Notes under the pieces: model-generated
What the model saw: the letters and a program-made list of their open reading frames with translations, nothing else
What the model was told of the DNA's origin: nothing
Databases searched by the model: none
Assembly: GCA_024102815.1 (NCBI GenBank)
Contig: JAGFJJ010000045.1
Span: forward strand, 85,752-149,751
Length of the DNA stretch: 64,000 nucleotides
Reading direction: 5' to 3'
Source of the DNA: Phycisphaerae bacterium
GTDB lineage: Bacteria; Planctomycetota; Phycisphaerae; UBA1845
Part shown: positions 18,429-27,857 of the stretch, piece after piece
Numbering within the stretch: position 1 is the stretch's first letter
How the letters are laid out: every line of letters begins with the position of its first letter
Translations under genes and position numbers: made by a program

Positions 18429-19793
18429 CTACGTTGTCCCCCCCGCGGCATACCCGGCAAATACGGTCCGATGGGCACTGACAAAGCGCTCACGTTGCAG
18501 CGCGGCCGTCAGATTCGTAACCAGACCTCCACAGGCTAACGTCAGAACGGGGCTCACGAACGCGTTAAACACGAGATTACAGGACTGAATCGCCACGGCC
18601 ACGAGCAGAGCCATGACCACCGCCTCGCCCTCGAAAGGCGCGCGGACGCGGGCACTGATCAGGAGGGGATAGCACCACCAGAGAAAAAACAAGGTCAGGC
18701 CCGAAAGTCCGTAGATGCCGACGTAGATGATCCAGAGGCCGTCAACGGCCGTGACCGATTCGCCCTGCTCGTCGTAAACACGGTTTCGCCCCCAGCCGCC
18801 CCAGCCGAAAATCGGACGTTCCTTGGCGTGCTCCAGCAGGAGTTCCTCGGCATCAATCCGATACTGGAGCGAAGCAGCGCGCTCTTCGGATAGGACTTCC
18901 ACGTTTCGTGTCAGCCAGTCCCCCTGCGTGACGCCAGTATAGCGGGCTGACATCCAGGCAAAGGCAAAGCAGGCGGGGAGGACCACAATCCAGCGCGCCC
19001 CCGTCCTGGACCATACCCACAGAATGCCCAATCCCCCGATCGCCAGAATCCAGGGGCCCAACGACATGGAGGTGAGCAGTCCCAGTGTAGGCAGAGCGAC
19101 GAGCACTTCGGCCGGGACCCCGAACATGGGCGTAAGCTGCTTGCGAAGGTACATCCACCAGGCGAGAACCGTGGTCCAGGCGAAGAAAGTCCCAAGAGCG
19201 AGGTTGGCCGAGAAGAACAGGATGGGGCGATAAAATCCCCAGCGGGCGGCGATCATGAACCCCCGTTCCTGCGGGTAGAATCCGTACAGTGAGGCGTGGA
19301 GCTGGGGGCTCATGCGCCATTCCCAGACAGCCAGGATGGCGTAGATCGCTGCAAATCCCACGAAGACGCGCCCCGCCTCCCAGCGGTCGCGTGGTGTATT
19401 GAGCAAGGCCCGCCCGAATACGAATGGGACACCGTAGTTGAGCACCTGGCTGAACGTCGCGGACATTCCATCCCACGAACCCAGCCCGTTCACGACGGAG
19501 GTTACGTACACGCTGATCGCAAAAAAGAGCAGCAGGATTTCGGCCCAGCCGAACCGCAAGCGGGCCAGCAAGGCCGGCTGAAATAGCGCAATCCCGCAGA
19601 AGACACCAAGGCTCGTGCTCATCACCTTGTCGATGTCCGGCAGGCCGGAAATCGACACGCGGGCAACGGGCAGAAACAGCCAGCCGAAGCTGAACGCGAC
19701 ACTTACCGCCCGGACAGGTGACATCAGCGCAAACAGGACCGCGCAGGCCGGCACCCAACCGATCAGTACGAGGAATGTGAAGGATTGGTCCAT
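18429..19793 (-). CDS. O-antigen ligase/polymerase-like membrane protein (Wzy candidate)
   Basis: The 454-residue protein is strongly hydrophobic with about ten membrane segments and one large loop between later helices. That loop holds the sequence AKERPIFGWGGWGRN, close to the 'P..G.G.g' motif of the Wzy_C/O-antigen ligase family, followed by VDGLWIIYVGIYG. The position between the Wzx flippase, a GT4 and an SGNH hydrolase supports a polymerase that joins undecaprenyl-linked repeat units in the periplasm. A ligase function cannot be excluded, as both share the fold. Confidence 0.8.
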   Translation of the reverse strand: MDQSFTFLVLIGWVPACAVLFALMSPVRAVSVAFSFGWLFLPVARVSISGLPDIDKVMSTSLGVFCGIALFQPALLARLRFGWAEILLLFFAISVYVTSVVNGLGSWDGMSATFSQVLNYGVPFVFGRALLNTPRDRWEAGRVFVGFAAIYAILAVWEWRMSPQLHASLYGFYPQERGFMIAARWGFYRPILFFSANLALGTFFAWTTVLAWWMYLRKQLTPMFGVPAEVLVALPTLGLLTSMSLGPWILAIGGLGILWVWSRTGARWIVVLPACFAFAWMSARYTGVTQGDWLTRNVEVLSEERAASLQYRIDAEELLLEHAKERPIFGWGGWGRNRVYDEQGESVTAVDGLWIIYVGIYGLSGLTLFFLWWCYPLLISARVRAPFEGEAVVMALLVAVAIQSCNLVFNAFVSPVLTLACGGLVTNLTAALQRERFVSAHRTVFAGYAAGGTT

Positions 19794-19830
19794 CCGTCTT
19801 CGTTCGTGTTCGCAGTCCGCGCCCGGCCGG

Positions 19831-20922
19831 CTACGTCGCGGCTGTCATTCTTGTCGCGGAAAGAAGGGCGGCTTCGAAACGGTCCGTGGCATCGTCCCAT
19901 GAATAGGCCCGTGTGGCTTCGAATGCCGCGTCAGACATCGCCTGCCATGTAGCCTCGTCCATGCGGCAGATCTCAACGATCGCCCGAGCCATGTCGGCGT
20001 CGTCGTCCATGTTCACCAGGAGTCCTCGGCCTCCTTCGAGCAACTCCGGCGCGGCACCGGCCGGCGTGGCGATGACCGGCGTACGGCACGCCATGGCCTC
20101 CAGAATCGGCAGCCCGAATCCTTCCTTGCGACTCGAGAAGAGCCACGCATCGCAACCGGCATAGATCGTGGCCAACTCATCTTCGCGGGCATGACCGTTA
20201 TGCACAGTGCCCGGTGGCAGGGGCAGATCTTCCGACGGCGGTCCGCCGCCGAACGTGATCAACTTCAGCGCGGGGATCTGCTCGCGGGCGAGACGCACCG
20301 CCGCCAAGGCCGTGTCGCATCCCTTTTGGGGGCGACGAGAATAGACGGTTCCGACCGTCGGTGCGGGCTGTTTGCCGCGCCGCGGGGCCTGGAACTGCTC
20401 CTGGTCCACGCTATTGAGTACCAGGTCGATCTCGCTCCCGGCGCAGTGCTCGACGACGAGATCACGCAGCCAGCGGCAGATGGTGATCTTGTGCAGTGGC
20501 AACCGCCACGTTTCCGCGACCTTATCCAGCGGCTGCCCCCCATGCGCGCCGTAGTCCTGCACGAAGTAGGCCTTGGCCCCTTTTCGCGGCGAGAATCCCG
20601 CGACCCAATGGGCGGTTTCCCACCACGTCGCAATAACTACATCCGCGTCGGGAACATCGGCGTCCGTCATCGGCCGCCAACGGTCGATCACGCGATGGTC
20701 CACGCCTGTGGCGTCCAGGTAGGAAGCGGGGCGGGACTCGGCGCTCGGCCAACCTCTTCCATCGACGAGGCTGCGAAAACGCTGCTTGATGGGAATCGGT
20801 CGGCGCGGCGTCGAGACCACGTAGACCTGATGACCTCGGCGACGGAGTCGCTCGGCGTAAATGGCAATGACCCTTGTGCCGCCGAGGTAATTGGCGTCCG
20901 GAAGGACGAAGGTGATTTTCAC
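19831..20922 (-). CDS. Glycosyltransferase family 4
   Basis: A 363-residue GT-B enzyme. The N-terminal domain starts KITFVLPDANYLGGTRV and contains ATWWETAHWVAG. The C-terminal domain has GTVYSRRPQKG, ITFGGGPPS and WLFSSRKEGFGLPILEAMACRTP, the E-x7-E donor-binding block. I start it at the GTG at 20922, which overlaps the flippase stop in a GTGA arrangement; the frame stays open far upstream, but that is out-of-frame flippase DNA. It belongs to the repeat-unit assembly set; the sugar is unknown. Confidence 0.9.
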   Translation of the reverse strand: MKITFVLPDANYLGGTRVIAIYAERLRRRGHQVYVVSTPRRPIPIKQRFRSLVDGRGWPSAESRPASYLDATGVDHRVIDRWRPMTDADVPDADVVIATWWETAHWVAGFSPRKGAKAYFVQDYGAHGGQPLDKVAETWRLPLHKITICRWLRDLVVEHCAGSEIDLVLNSVDQEQFQAPRRGKQPAPTVGTVYSRRPQKGCDTALAAVRLAREQIPALKLITFGGGPPSEDLPLPPGTVHNGHAREDELATIYAGCDAWLFSSRKEGFGLPILEAMACRTPVIATPAGAAPELLEGGRGLLVNMDDDADMARAIVEICRMDEATWQAMSDAAFEATRAYSWDDATDRFEAALLSATRMTAAT

Positions 20923-22490
20923 GATGCGAACATCCTCCGCACGGAGGGCATGCGATACAGCGCGATTGCCCATGCGGCAGCACCGGTCGCGCCGACCAGG
21001 AGAAACACGGCTGCGTCGGGCAAGCCCGTTCGGGTGAGACCCGACGCCAGGACGACTCCTGCGGCCGCGGCGCCGGCGGTCAGGAAAATGAACGGCACGT
21101 CGGCACCGATGCCGGGCAGTCCGATACGACGGACGGCCGTGGCGGACACCAGGTAACGGCAGGCCTCGGCGAGCACGAGGCCGCCGACCGCTCCGTAAAA
21201 TCCATACAGTCCAAAGCCCAACGGGATCAGCGCGATAAGTCCAACGAGCTTCGCGAAATTTCCGGCCGCGACCCACGATGGACGTCCCGTGGCCAGCAGG
21301 GCGCTTCCGTTGGTGCATTCGAGAATCTGGAACCAGGCCATGACGGCCAGGAGCTGCATCAGCCCGCCGGCGGCATGGAACTCAGGCTTGTACAGTGATC
21401 GAACAAAGTAAGGCCCCGAGGCGATCGTCAACGTGATCAACGCCGCGCCGACGAGCAGCAATGGGCGGCGAGCGCGGACGTAAGCGGATGGAAGGTTGCC
21501 GCCTTCGCGCACGACGCGACTGTAGGCCGGGAAGACCACGCTCGATCCGATTCGCACGATGACCTGCGTGGGCATCGTGGCGAACAGGAAGGCAATCCCG
21601 TACACACCGAGCATGGCGAAGGGGATGGTCTTGGCGAAGATCAACTTGTCGGACTGAGCGGCCAGAAACGTCGTGAGCGTGCTCAGGAAGATCCATCTCC
21701 CGAAATGAACGAGTTCCCGCGCGGCTTGTGAATCCCAGCGGAGTCGGCAGGGCACCCCAGGAAGCAACAGATGCGAGAGCGTCATCCTGATGGCCCCACC
21801 CAGCACGGTTCCGGCGACGAGCGCCCAGACCGTGGGGTGCAGCACGGCCCATACGATGGTGACCGTCAGCCCCAGCGCTTGTGCCAGCAGCTCGAGCATC
21901 GTCAATCGGCCCAACGCGAGGTTTCGGTTGTGGATAAATAGTGCAGTGGAGTTGAATCCCGTCGCTAGGGCGAACAGTCCTGCTGCCGGCAGCAGTGCAG
22001 CGAGCTCGGGCTGCTCGTAGAAGCTCGCCAGCGGTACGGCCAGGACGCATGCCGCGACCCAGAGAGCGCCTCCGCGGATGACCTGCACTGTCCAGGCGGT
22101 GTTGAGGAAGGCCGGGTCATCGCCGCGTCGATTCTGGATAATACTGGGGCCGATGCCCACGTCCGAGAACATCTGAAGCCCTTGAAGCACGACGTTAACA
22201 AGTGTCATCAGGCCGAACGCCTCGGGCACCAAGAGGCGGGCCAGGACCACGTTCCCGGCCAGTCGTAGGACCTGCGACGTACCGTACCCCAGGATCGTCC
22301 AGATCGAGCCGCGGACGGCCCGGGCGCGGATCGTGCCTCCATCGGGCTTCGGGGAAGAGGTCCCTGCTTCCGACAGAAGCGGGGCTGGCGGGACAGCGGC
22401 CGCACGATCCGCGGGCATCAGGTTGGCTTGTCGGGTCGTACTCATTTCGAGCCCCGTGGGCTTGTGGGGCATCCTTCTTCGATCCGTCAC
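20919..22490 (-). CDS. Lipopolysaccharide/polysaccharide flippase (Wzx-like, MOP superfamily)
   Basis: The 523-residue protein has about 12-14 predicted helices. Its first membrane part, TILGYGTSQVLRLAGNVVLARLLVPEAFG, read in pieces, matches the polysaccharide synthesis flippase start 'G..qvlrl..NlvLArlLtPedfG'. About 60 low-complexity residues precede it. It moves undecaprenyl-diphosphate-linked repeat units across the inner membrane. It is the first gene of the long minus-strand polysaccharide operon and couples by overlap to the following GT4. Confidence 0.92.
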   Translation of the reverse strand: MTDRRRMPHKPTGLEMSTTRQANLMPADRAAAVPPAPLLSEAGTSSPKPDGGTIRARAVRGSIWTILGYGTSQVLRLAGNVVLARLLVPEAFGLMTLVNVVLQGLQMFSDVGIGPSIIQNRRGDDPAFLNTAWTVQVIRGGALWVAACVLAVPLASFYEQPELAALLPAAGLFALATGFNSTALFIHNRNLALGRLTMLELLAQALGLTVTIVWAVLHPTVWALVAGTVLGGAIRMTLSHLLLPGVPCRLRWDSQAARELVHFGRWIFLSTLTTFLAAQSDKLIFAKTIPFAMLGVYGIAFLFATMPTQVIVRIGSSVVFPAYSRVVREGGNLPSAYVRARRPLLLVGAALITLTIASGPYFVRSLYKPEFHAAGGLMQLLAVMAWFQILECTNGSALLATGRPSWVAAGNFAKLVGLIALIPLGFGLYGFYGAVGGLVLAEACRYLVSATAVRRIGLPGIGADVPFIFLTAGAAAAGVVLASGLTRTGLPDAAVFLLVGATGAAAWAIALYRMPSVRRMFAS

Positions 22491-23030
22491 AGCAGGGGAG
22501 GCATGATCTTCGGGCAGACTCCGTCCCCGTCGAGTACCGCCTGATTACGACGGAACTCTCTTAGGAACAATATGTTACGTCGCATCGAGGGCGAATCAGA
22601 CCACTTCTCAATGTCCCGCGACGACACACTTCCAGCGCCAGCGGGTGGCCGAAACTGCTATCAAACTCGCCTCGTGCGCCCTGTGAGAATGTTCGGCCCC
22701 GGGGGGCTTCCCCTTGAGCGGTACGCCGGTGGGGCAGGGACCACCGATTCGCGAGGTCCAATTTCTTGGGGCCCTCGACTCCGACCGTACATCAATGCCA
22801 CTTGAGTGCTGAGCGCGTCATTCTAGTCCGGACCAGGGGGCCTACAAGCAGGGGGGCGTTAGCGCTGCGAAAACGGGACGGTTCACCGGGCGGCGCGCAA
22901 AGAGGCCCCCATCGAAATCCGATTCCGATGGGGGCCGGTCTGACGCGTTGCGTGTCGGCCTGCGTTCCGCGTCCCAACAACGTTGCGGAATGCGGCGCGG
23001 CCGCCCTCAAGAGACCAATCGCTCAGCGGA
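22491..23030. other. Intergenic region between the polysaccharide operon and the lipoprotein gene
   Basis: The 540 bases hold no convincing gene. The only clear structures are the terminator hairpin near 22904-22936 and a small inverted repeat AACATATTGTT on the minus strand (about 22569-22579). The promoter of the polysaccharide operon should lie at its left end, but no strong -35/-10 pair stands out. Confidence 0.5.
22904..22936 (-). terminator. Rho-independent terminator candidate of the lipoprotein gene
   Basis: A perfect 11-bp stem (GGCCCCCATCG with CGATGGGGGCC) has an 11-base loop. It starts about 95 bases after the stop of the minus-strand lipoprotein gene and is followed on that strand by TCTTTG, a short T-rich run. 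Confidence 0.65.
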
Positions 23031-24749
23031 TCAATAGCCGCTGAAGCCGGTCTGAATGAAATCGGTCCGCTGCGTCTGCGTGACCGTCGAAGTCGTCGTC
23101 GTTTCCGGCAGGTCAACGTGATCCAGGCGGACGGACAGGACGCACTCCTGCTGAAGGGCGTTGGCCACCTGCACCGGAACGTTGTCATTGACCATCGTTG
23201 CCGAGACGAGACGCGTCGGTCCGTGCTGGAAGATGACCGTGCTGTTCTTGGCCAGCGTGGTCAGCGTCCCCTTCGCGCGGTTGATGGCGTCGGCCTGCTG
23301 ATCGAGGTTTTGCAGCATCGCCTGCGTCTGCTGCCGCTCACCCTGAAGGGCGACGCGATTGGCGCTTGTCACCTTGCTGCGGTTGTAGAGGCTGTCGAGA
23401 CGCTGCATCTCGGTGTCGAACACGACGCGCTCGCGGTCCAGTTCGCTCTTGACTTGATCGAGCACGTTGAAGTTGTCGTTCGGCGTGAGCATCTCGGCGA
23501 CAAACGCCAGACCGATGGCCCGCTCGCGGCAGTCGGCGACCTGGTCGTTCAGGCGGTCGATCTGCGCCAGCGTCCGCTGCAAGCGGATCTCGTTCGTGAC
23601 GAAGCGCTGATTGTGGTGATACAGGTGGTCGGTGACCGTGAAGTAGTTCTTTCGGCGAACCAGGCGCTTGGCCTCTTCCTGAAGGACATTGCGGATGCCC
23701 AGAAGGTCGCTCCGCAGATCATTCAGACGCTGGAGCTTGCCCATGGTCTGGTCGTAGTCGGCGGCGAGGACGACCTTGGTCACCGGCTGGCCGCTGCGGA
23801 CCAAGTTGAGATCCTGGTTGTTGAATGTCGGGTTCGTCGTCGGGAAGAAGGGCTCGGTCCCGCCGGGCATGAGCAACACGTCGGCGAAGCTGAAGGATTC
23901 CGTCAACGCCGTCTGGAACTGGGCCTGCTCGGCCGCTTCCTGCGCGATGGCGCGATTGATGCGATTCTCGAGACGATCCAACTCGCGAACCTGCTTCTGG
24001 AACTGGCGGAAGTCGCCCGCATCGCCGCTGTCGAATTTTCCGGCAACGCCGGCTTCATAGCCCAGCCACTGCTTGTAGTCGCGTACGCCGTCGCGCCACT
24101 GGCGATAGGTATCCAGCAGGCCGTTCGTGTGATTGATGCTCAGCCAACCCTGCCAGATGTCGCCGTCATCCACGTCGAAGAAGCGGAAGATGTACGGGCC
24201 GGGCTCCAGCGGCGCAGACGTAAACGTCACGTCCTGACCGTTGATGTTCTTGCCCCAGAGCACGACATGGTAGGGACTGGTGGCATCCACCCAGGCGCAG
24301 GTGTTGCACGTCGTGCCGTTGCCGTGGGCGCAGTGGCCGCCGCAATCGCCGTGGGCGTACGTGCTCGTGCAGTTCCCATTCGTGCAGTCGTCGGCGACCG
24401 TGAAGGCCTTTGTGTTCCAGTACGTGGTTTCGCCACCCGTATTGCAGTTCTTTACGACCTTCGTGCAATCCGAGCAACCCGAGCAGTGGTTCGTGCAATT
24501 CGAGCAATTCGAACCGAAGAAGGACCAGCCCTTCGAGCAGTGATTCGTGCAGGTATCGCTGAACGAAGTCAGGCGTGTATTCGCCTGGAAGTCCGGACCG
24601 GCCGGCTCAAATCCCGACGGCAGCACGAAACGGACGGACATGGCCGTGTAGTCCGCCTGGTTGGCCGGCGTGTTCTTGTTGAACATGGCGCAGCCACCCA
24701 TGGCCAGAGTACCGACCAACAACAGAGAAACAGAGGCAACCTTTCGCAT
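23031..24749 (-). CDS. Large lipoprotein with a 14-cysteine cluster; family not recognised
   Basis: This 572-residue protein is exported: a basic start, a hydrophobic core and a lipobox ending GGC20 mark a type II signal. Residues 67-151 hold 14 Cys (67, 71, 82, 85, 89, 92, 95, 102, 122, 127, 136, 140, 148, 151) in CTNHC, SNC, SGC and GGHC steps, with Asn, Gly and His between them. The part after that (about 160-230) is beta-like; residues 230-500 are helical and charged, with several coiled-coil stretches, and a Thr-rich tail closes it. The start is ATG 24749, with AAGGAG ahead of it. It could bind metal or form disulfides on the envelope, but I do not recognise it. Confidence 0.8.
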   Translation of the reverse strand: MRKVASVSLLLVGTLAMGGCAMFNKNTPANQADYTAMSVRFVLPSGFEPAGPDFQANTRLTSFSDTCTNHCSKGWSFFGSNCSNCTNHCSGCSDCTKVVKNCNTGGETTYWNTKAFTVADDCTNGNCTSTYAHGDCGGHCAHGNGTTCNTCAWVDATSPYHVVLWGKNINGQDVTFTSAPLEPGPYIFRFFDVDDGDIWQGWLSINHTNGLLDTYRQWRDGVRDYKQWLGYEAGVAGKFDSGDAGDFRQFQKQVRELDRLENRINRAIAQEAAEQAQFQTALTESFSFADVLLMPGGTEPFFPTTNPTFNNQDLNLVRSGQPVTKVVLAADYDQTMGKLQRLNDLRSDLLGIRNVLQEEAKRLVRRKNYFTVTDHLYHHNQRFVTNEIRLQRTLAQIDRLNDQVADCRERAIGLAFVAEMLTPNDNFNVLDQVKSELDRERVVFDTEMQRLDSLYNRSKVTSANRVALQGERQQTQAMLQNLDQQADAINRAKGTLTTLAKNSTVIFQHGPTRLVSATMVNDNVPVQVANALQQECVLSVRLDHVDLPETTTTSTVTQTQRTDFIQTGFSGY

Positions 24750-24968
24750 CGACTCATCTCCTTTATTGAGGGCGCGGGCGGTTCCAGCCCAACCCGGAAC
24801 CCATGCATGCGTCACCGCAACGCCAGACGTTCAACGGTATTTCGGCAGGTAGTAGGGGGCAGACCAATAAAACCCGGACCGAGGTTCGCGAAGGTCCGGA
24901 AATGAACTCGAGAGGGCCGTCCGATAAGATCGTAGATGCTCCATGCAGGGAAGGGCTGTCTCAGAAGC

Positions 24969-25199
24969 CTATGATTCGTGCCTCGGAGGGCGTGCGCGGA
25001 GCACGTTGTAGATCAGTGCCGTCCACAGGGCGACAACCGTCGCAAAAAGGGCCGTGACCGCCTCCCGATCCGTAAGGATGTCGTTTTCCCACAGAATCCA
25101 ACTGGCTCCGGCCAGAATCGCAATCACCAATTCCAGCAGGTGGCTGGGGCGTATCGGCGTCGGCGGCGAGCGCATGCGATTGGGATCAAGCGGTACCAT
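24969..25199 (-). CDS. Small two-helix membrane protein (hypothetical)
   Basis: A 76-residue protein with a polar, proline-rich N-terminus and two hydrophobic helices (LLELVIAILAGASWILW and VTALFATVVALWTALIY) separated by a short charged loop. I use the ATG at 25199; the frame is open to 25301, but that part is basic and unlike a protein. It lies alone between the chemotaxis operon and the lipoprotein gene, with no strong ribosome site. The function is unknown, and it could still be a chance frame. Confidence 0.45.
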   Translation of the reverse strand: MVPLDPNRMRSPPTPIRPSHLLELVIAILAGASWILWENDILTDREAVTALFATVVALWTALIYNVLRARPPRHES

Positions 25200-25370
25200 G
25201 ACATGTCTCGGACTTTCCGTTTCCAGTCGCAATGATTCCCCGAGGCAGAGCGTGGGATATCGCCGCGGCCTTCGCAAGCCGATGCGTCCAGCGGCGGCCA
25301 TGCGTCCGGAATTCTCCGGATTGGCCTGCGTGATTCCGAGGTGGCGTTCTGGGACGTGGCCCGGACGCGA

Positions 25371-26459
25371 TCATGTTCGGATCGCGGCACCGCGCGCCGG
25401 TGAGCCGATCCTGCGCAATGCCTGTACGACCAGCCGGGGCATTTCTGTCGGTGAGGCCGCATGTTCGACGGCGCCGATGTCGGCGGCGGCCTTGGGCATG
25501 CCGTACACGACACAACTGGCGGCGTCCTGGCCGAAGGTGATGGAGCCCGCCTGGCGCATGGCCAACAGACCGCGGGCACCGTCTGCGCCCATGCCGGTCA
25601 GGATGATGCCGACCGTCTGGCGGGCGCATTTCTCGGCGACGGAATGGAAGAGCACGTCGACGCTGGGACAGTGGCGGTTCACCGGCGTGTTGCCCGCGTA
25701 GGCCAGCGTGCGGCGCGTGCCGGTCACCCGAACGACGAGCTGGGCGTCGCCACGGGCGATGAACGCACGCCCGGCAATCAGCTCATCCCCCTCCACAGCC
25801 TCGCTGACTTTCAGCGGGCAGAAATCGTTCAGGCGTTCCGCGAAGGACGCCGTGAACCCCACGGGCATGTGCTGCACGATGGCGATGGGAGGAGAGTCGG
25901 CCGGCATACGCGAGAGCAACGCCTTGATGGCCTCGGTTCCGCCGGTGGATGCGCCCACGGCGATCAGGTAACGCTGGGGATCGATTCCCGCGGCACGGAA
26001 GGAGATCTCCGGGACGGCCGGCTTCGCCGCGATGAGCGGCTTGGGCGCGCTGGCCATCGCCGCGGCGCGGACTTTGTCCGCCAGTTCCTCGCCAAGGTGA
26101 ACCATCGCGGCCGTTCCGCCGGCATTGGGTTTGGCGACGACGTCGACGGCTCCGATCTCGATGGCTTCGAGGGCCAGACGACTGTTGGCCGGGGCGACCC
26201 CGCTGCACATCAGCACGGGAACGGGGTAGTGAGCGCGGAGCTTGCGGAGAAAGGTCATGCCGTCCATGCGCGGCATTTCGATGTCAAGGATGATGACGTC
26301 GGGGCGATGCTGGGCGATGAGGTCGCGGGCCTCGAAGGGGTCCTTGGCACCTCCGACGAGGTTGATGTCGGGCTGGTCGGAGAGCACCCGGGTGAGAATT
26401 GAGCGGATAATCGGCGAGTCGTCGACGATGAGGACTTTGATGGGCTGATTGCGTTTCAC
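25371..26459 (-). CDS. cheB: Chemotaxis protein-glutamate methylesterase CheB
   Basis: A 362-residue two-domain protein. The receiver domain (1-125) has VLIVDDSP and the phosphorylated Asp59 in ILDIEMPRMDG. The methylesterase domain shows the catalytic triad Ser171 (GASTGG), His197 (QHMP) and Asp293 (GMGADG). It removes methyl groups from receptor glutamates, or deamidates glutamines, when phosphorylated by CheA. It is the last gene of the chemotaxis operon, after cheR, giving both halves of the adaptation loop. Confidence 0.97.
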   Translation of the reverse strand: MKRNQPIKVLIVDDSPIIRSILTRVLSDQPDINLVGGAKDPFEARDLIAQHRPDVIILDIEMPRMDGMTFLRKLRAHYPVPVLMCSGVAPANSRLALEAIEIGAVDVVAKPNAGGTAAMVHLGEELADKVRAAAMASAPKPLIAAKPAVPEISFRAAGIDPQRYLIAVGASTGGTEAIKALLSRMPADSPPIAIVQHMPVGFTASFAERLNDFCPLKVSEAVEGDELIAGRAFIARGDAQLVVRVTGTRRTLAYAGNTPVNRHCPSVDVLFHSVAEKCARQTVGIILTGMGADGARGLLAMRQAGSITFGQDAASCVVYGMPKAAADIGAVEHAASPTEMPRLVVQALRRIGSPARGAAIRT

Positions 26460-26517
26460 CGTTTGACTCCTGCCGATCGCGACGAAATCCGGGGCCTGCC
26501 CGCTTCAGTCGCCGGCG

Positions 26518-27375
26518 CTAGCTTTTTCGGTATACGGTCGGCTCCACATAGGCGAGCGGATGCTCGATTCCGTTAAGGCTCTCCGAATGCCCGATAAACA
26601 AATGACCGCCCGGGCGAAGATGCATGGCGAATCGATTGACCAGGCCCTGTTGCGTCGGGCGGTCGAAGTAGATCATCACGTTCCGGCAGAAAATGACGTC
26701 AAACCCGTGTTTGAACGGAAACGTCGGGGCCATGAGGTTGAAACGCCCGAAGGTGATGAGATCCCGCAGCGGCTGAATCAGCCGGGCCTTCGCCCCTTGC
26801 CCGTCATGGATTTTCTCAAAGTAATTCGAGCAGTAGGCGGGCGGTACCGTACCGAGACGATGCGTTTCATAAGCCGCTTCACGAGCGGTTTTCAACATGC
26901 GCGTGGAGATGTCCGTCGCCAGGATGCGGACATCCGCGCGCCGATTTCCCTCCAGGGCATCGGCAATGGTCATGGCAATGGAGTGCGGCTCCTCGCCGCT
27001 GGAACAACCGGCGCTCCAGATGCGGAAGTTGTCCGTCGAACGGCGCTTCATTCCGGACTTCCACCAGCGCGATATTAGTTCATGAAGCAGATCGAAGTGT
27101 CGCTTCTCGCGAAAGAGGTGCGTGGTGTTCGTGGAGATCGCGTCGAGCAGGTTGCAGAGTTCGGCCCCCGTCTTGTCGCTGCGGACAAGTTCGTAGTATT
27201 CGCCGTAGGAGCTCAGGTTCAGTTGGCGAAGGCGTTTCCCCAGGCGGGCGCGAACAAGCTGCGCTTTCTCCGCGCCGAGGTTGATGCCGCTCTCGGCGTA
27301 GATGAGCTTCCGGAAGCGCTCGTATTGCTCCTTGGAGATGTCTTCGGTTGCGGCGGTCGTGGGTGGCGCGATCAT
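26518..27375 (-). CDS. cheR: Chemotaxis protein methyltransferase CheR
   Basis: The 284-residue protein has the CheR N-terminal helical domain (EQYERFRKLIYAESGI.L) and the SAM-binding C-terminal domain with IWSAGCSSGEEPHSIAM, followed by ILATDIST and VIFCRNVMIYFD. It transfers methyl groups from SAM to receptor glutamates. The ATG at 27375 overlaps the stop of the CheX-like gene by four bases, indicating coupling. CheB follows 58 bases downstream. Confidence 0.96.
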   Translation of the reverse strand: MIAPPTTAATEDISKEQYERFRKLIYAESGINLGAEKAQLVRARLGKRLRQLNLSSYGEYYELVRSDKTGAELCNLLDAISTNTTHLFREKRHFDLLHELISRWWKSGMKRRSTDNFRIWSAGCSSGEEPHSIAMTIADALEGNRRADVRILATDISTRMLKTAREAAYETHRLGTVPPAYCSNYFEKIHDGQGAKARLIQPLRDLITFGRFNLMAPTFPFKHGFDVIFCRNVMIYFDRPTQQGLVNRFAMHLRPGGHLFIGHSESLNGIEHPLAYVEPTVYRKS

Positions 27376-27857
27376 GGCGACTTCCCGGTACCGGCGAGAT
27401 CGACCGCCCACCAGATCAGGCGCAGTGGAATTCCCTCGACGCAGAGCACGTCCGTCGCCACGCCGCGTTCCGTGTTCAGCGGTCCGGTGCCGTCATGCTC
27501 CACGGAGGGAATTGACAGATTGAATACGTCCTCGGACCCGTGCACCGTGGTGATGAACTGCCCGCAAAGGATGTTCATGAACTCCTTGACGGCGTCCTCC
27601 GCCCGCGCGGGAAGATCCGGGTCGTCGCGGTCGAGCCCCAGCAGGTTCGTGGCGAGCAGCTCGGCGAAGGCCTGCGGGCTTGTCAGGCAGAGGGTCCCCG
27701 CGCAGGGGCCGTAGTAGCTGACGCGCGTGTGCCAGACCCGCTCGGTTTCGAGTGTGCCTGCTCCGTTCGCATTGTCGCCATCTGTAAAGAGGAAGGCGAG
27801 GTTGGCGAGCACATCAGAAACTATCGTCGTCAGCGTCCCGGTATTCGGTCTTGCCAT
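27372..27857 (-). CDS. CheX-like chemotaxis phosphatase
   Basis: This 161-residue protein resembles CheC/CheX/FliY-type phosphatases. The helix EDAVKEFMNILCGQF contains the E-x2-N pair (Glu92, Asn95) used to hydrolyse phospho-CheY, and the overall length is close to CheX (about 155). Only one E-x2-N motif is visible, as in CheX; CheC has two. It overlaps the end of cheY by 44 bases and cheR by four, so all three are made together. It probably sets the lifetime of phospho-CheY in this circuit. Confidence 0.78.
   Translation of the reverse strand: MARPNTGTLTTIVSDVLANLAFLFTDGDNANGAGTLETERVWHTRVSYYGPCAGTLCLTSPQAFAELLATNLLGLDRDDPDLPARAEDAVKEFMNILCGQFITTVHGSEDVFNLSIPSVEHDGTGPLNTERGVATDVLCVEGIPLRLIWWAVDLAGTGKSP

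Noticed and set aside
22983..24905. 640-codon open frame on the plus strand opposite the lipoprotein gene
   Set aside because: High-GC antisense shadow. The minus-strand gene has a good SD, a lipobox and coherent composition.
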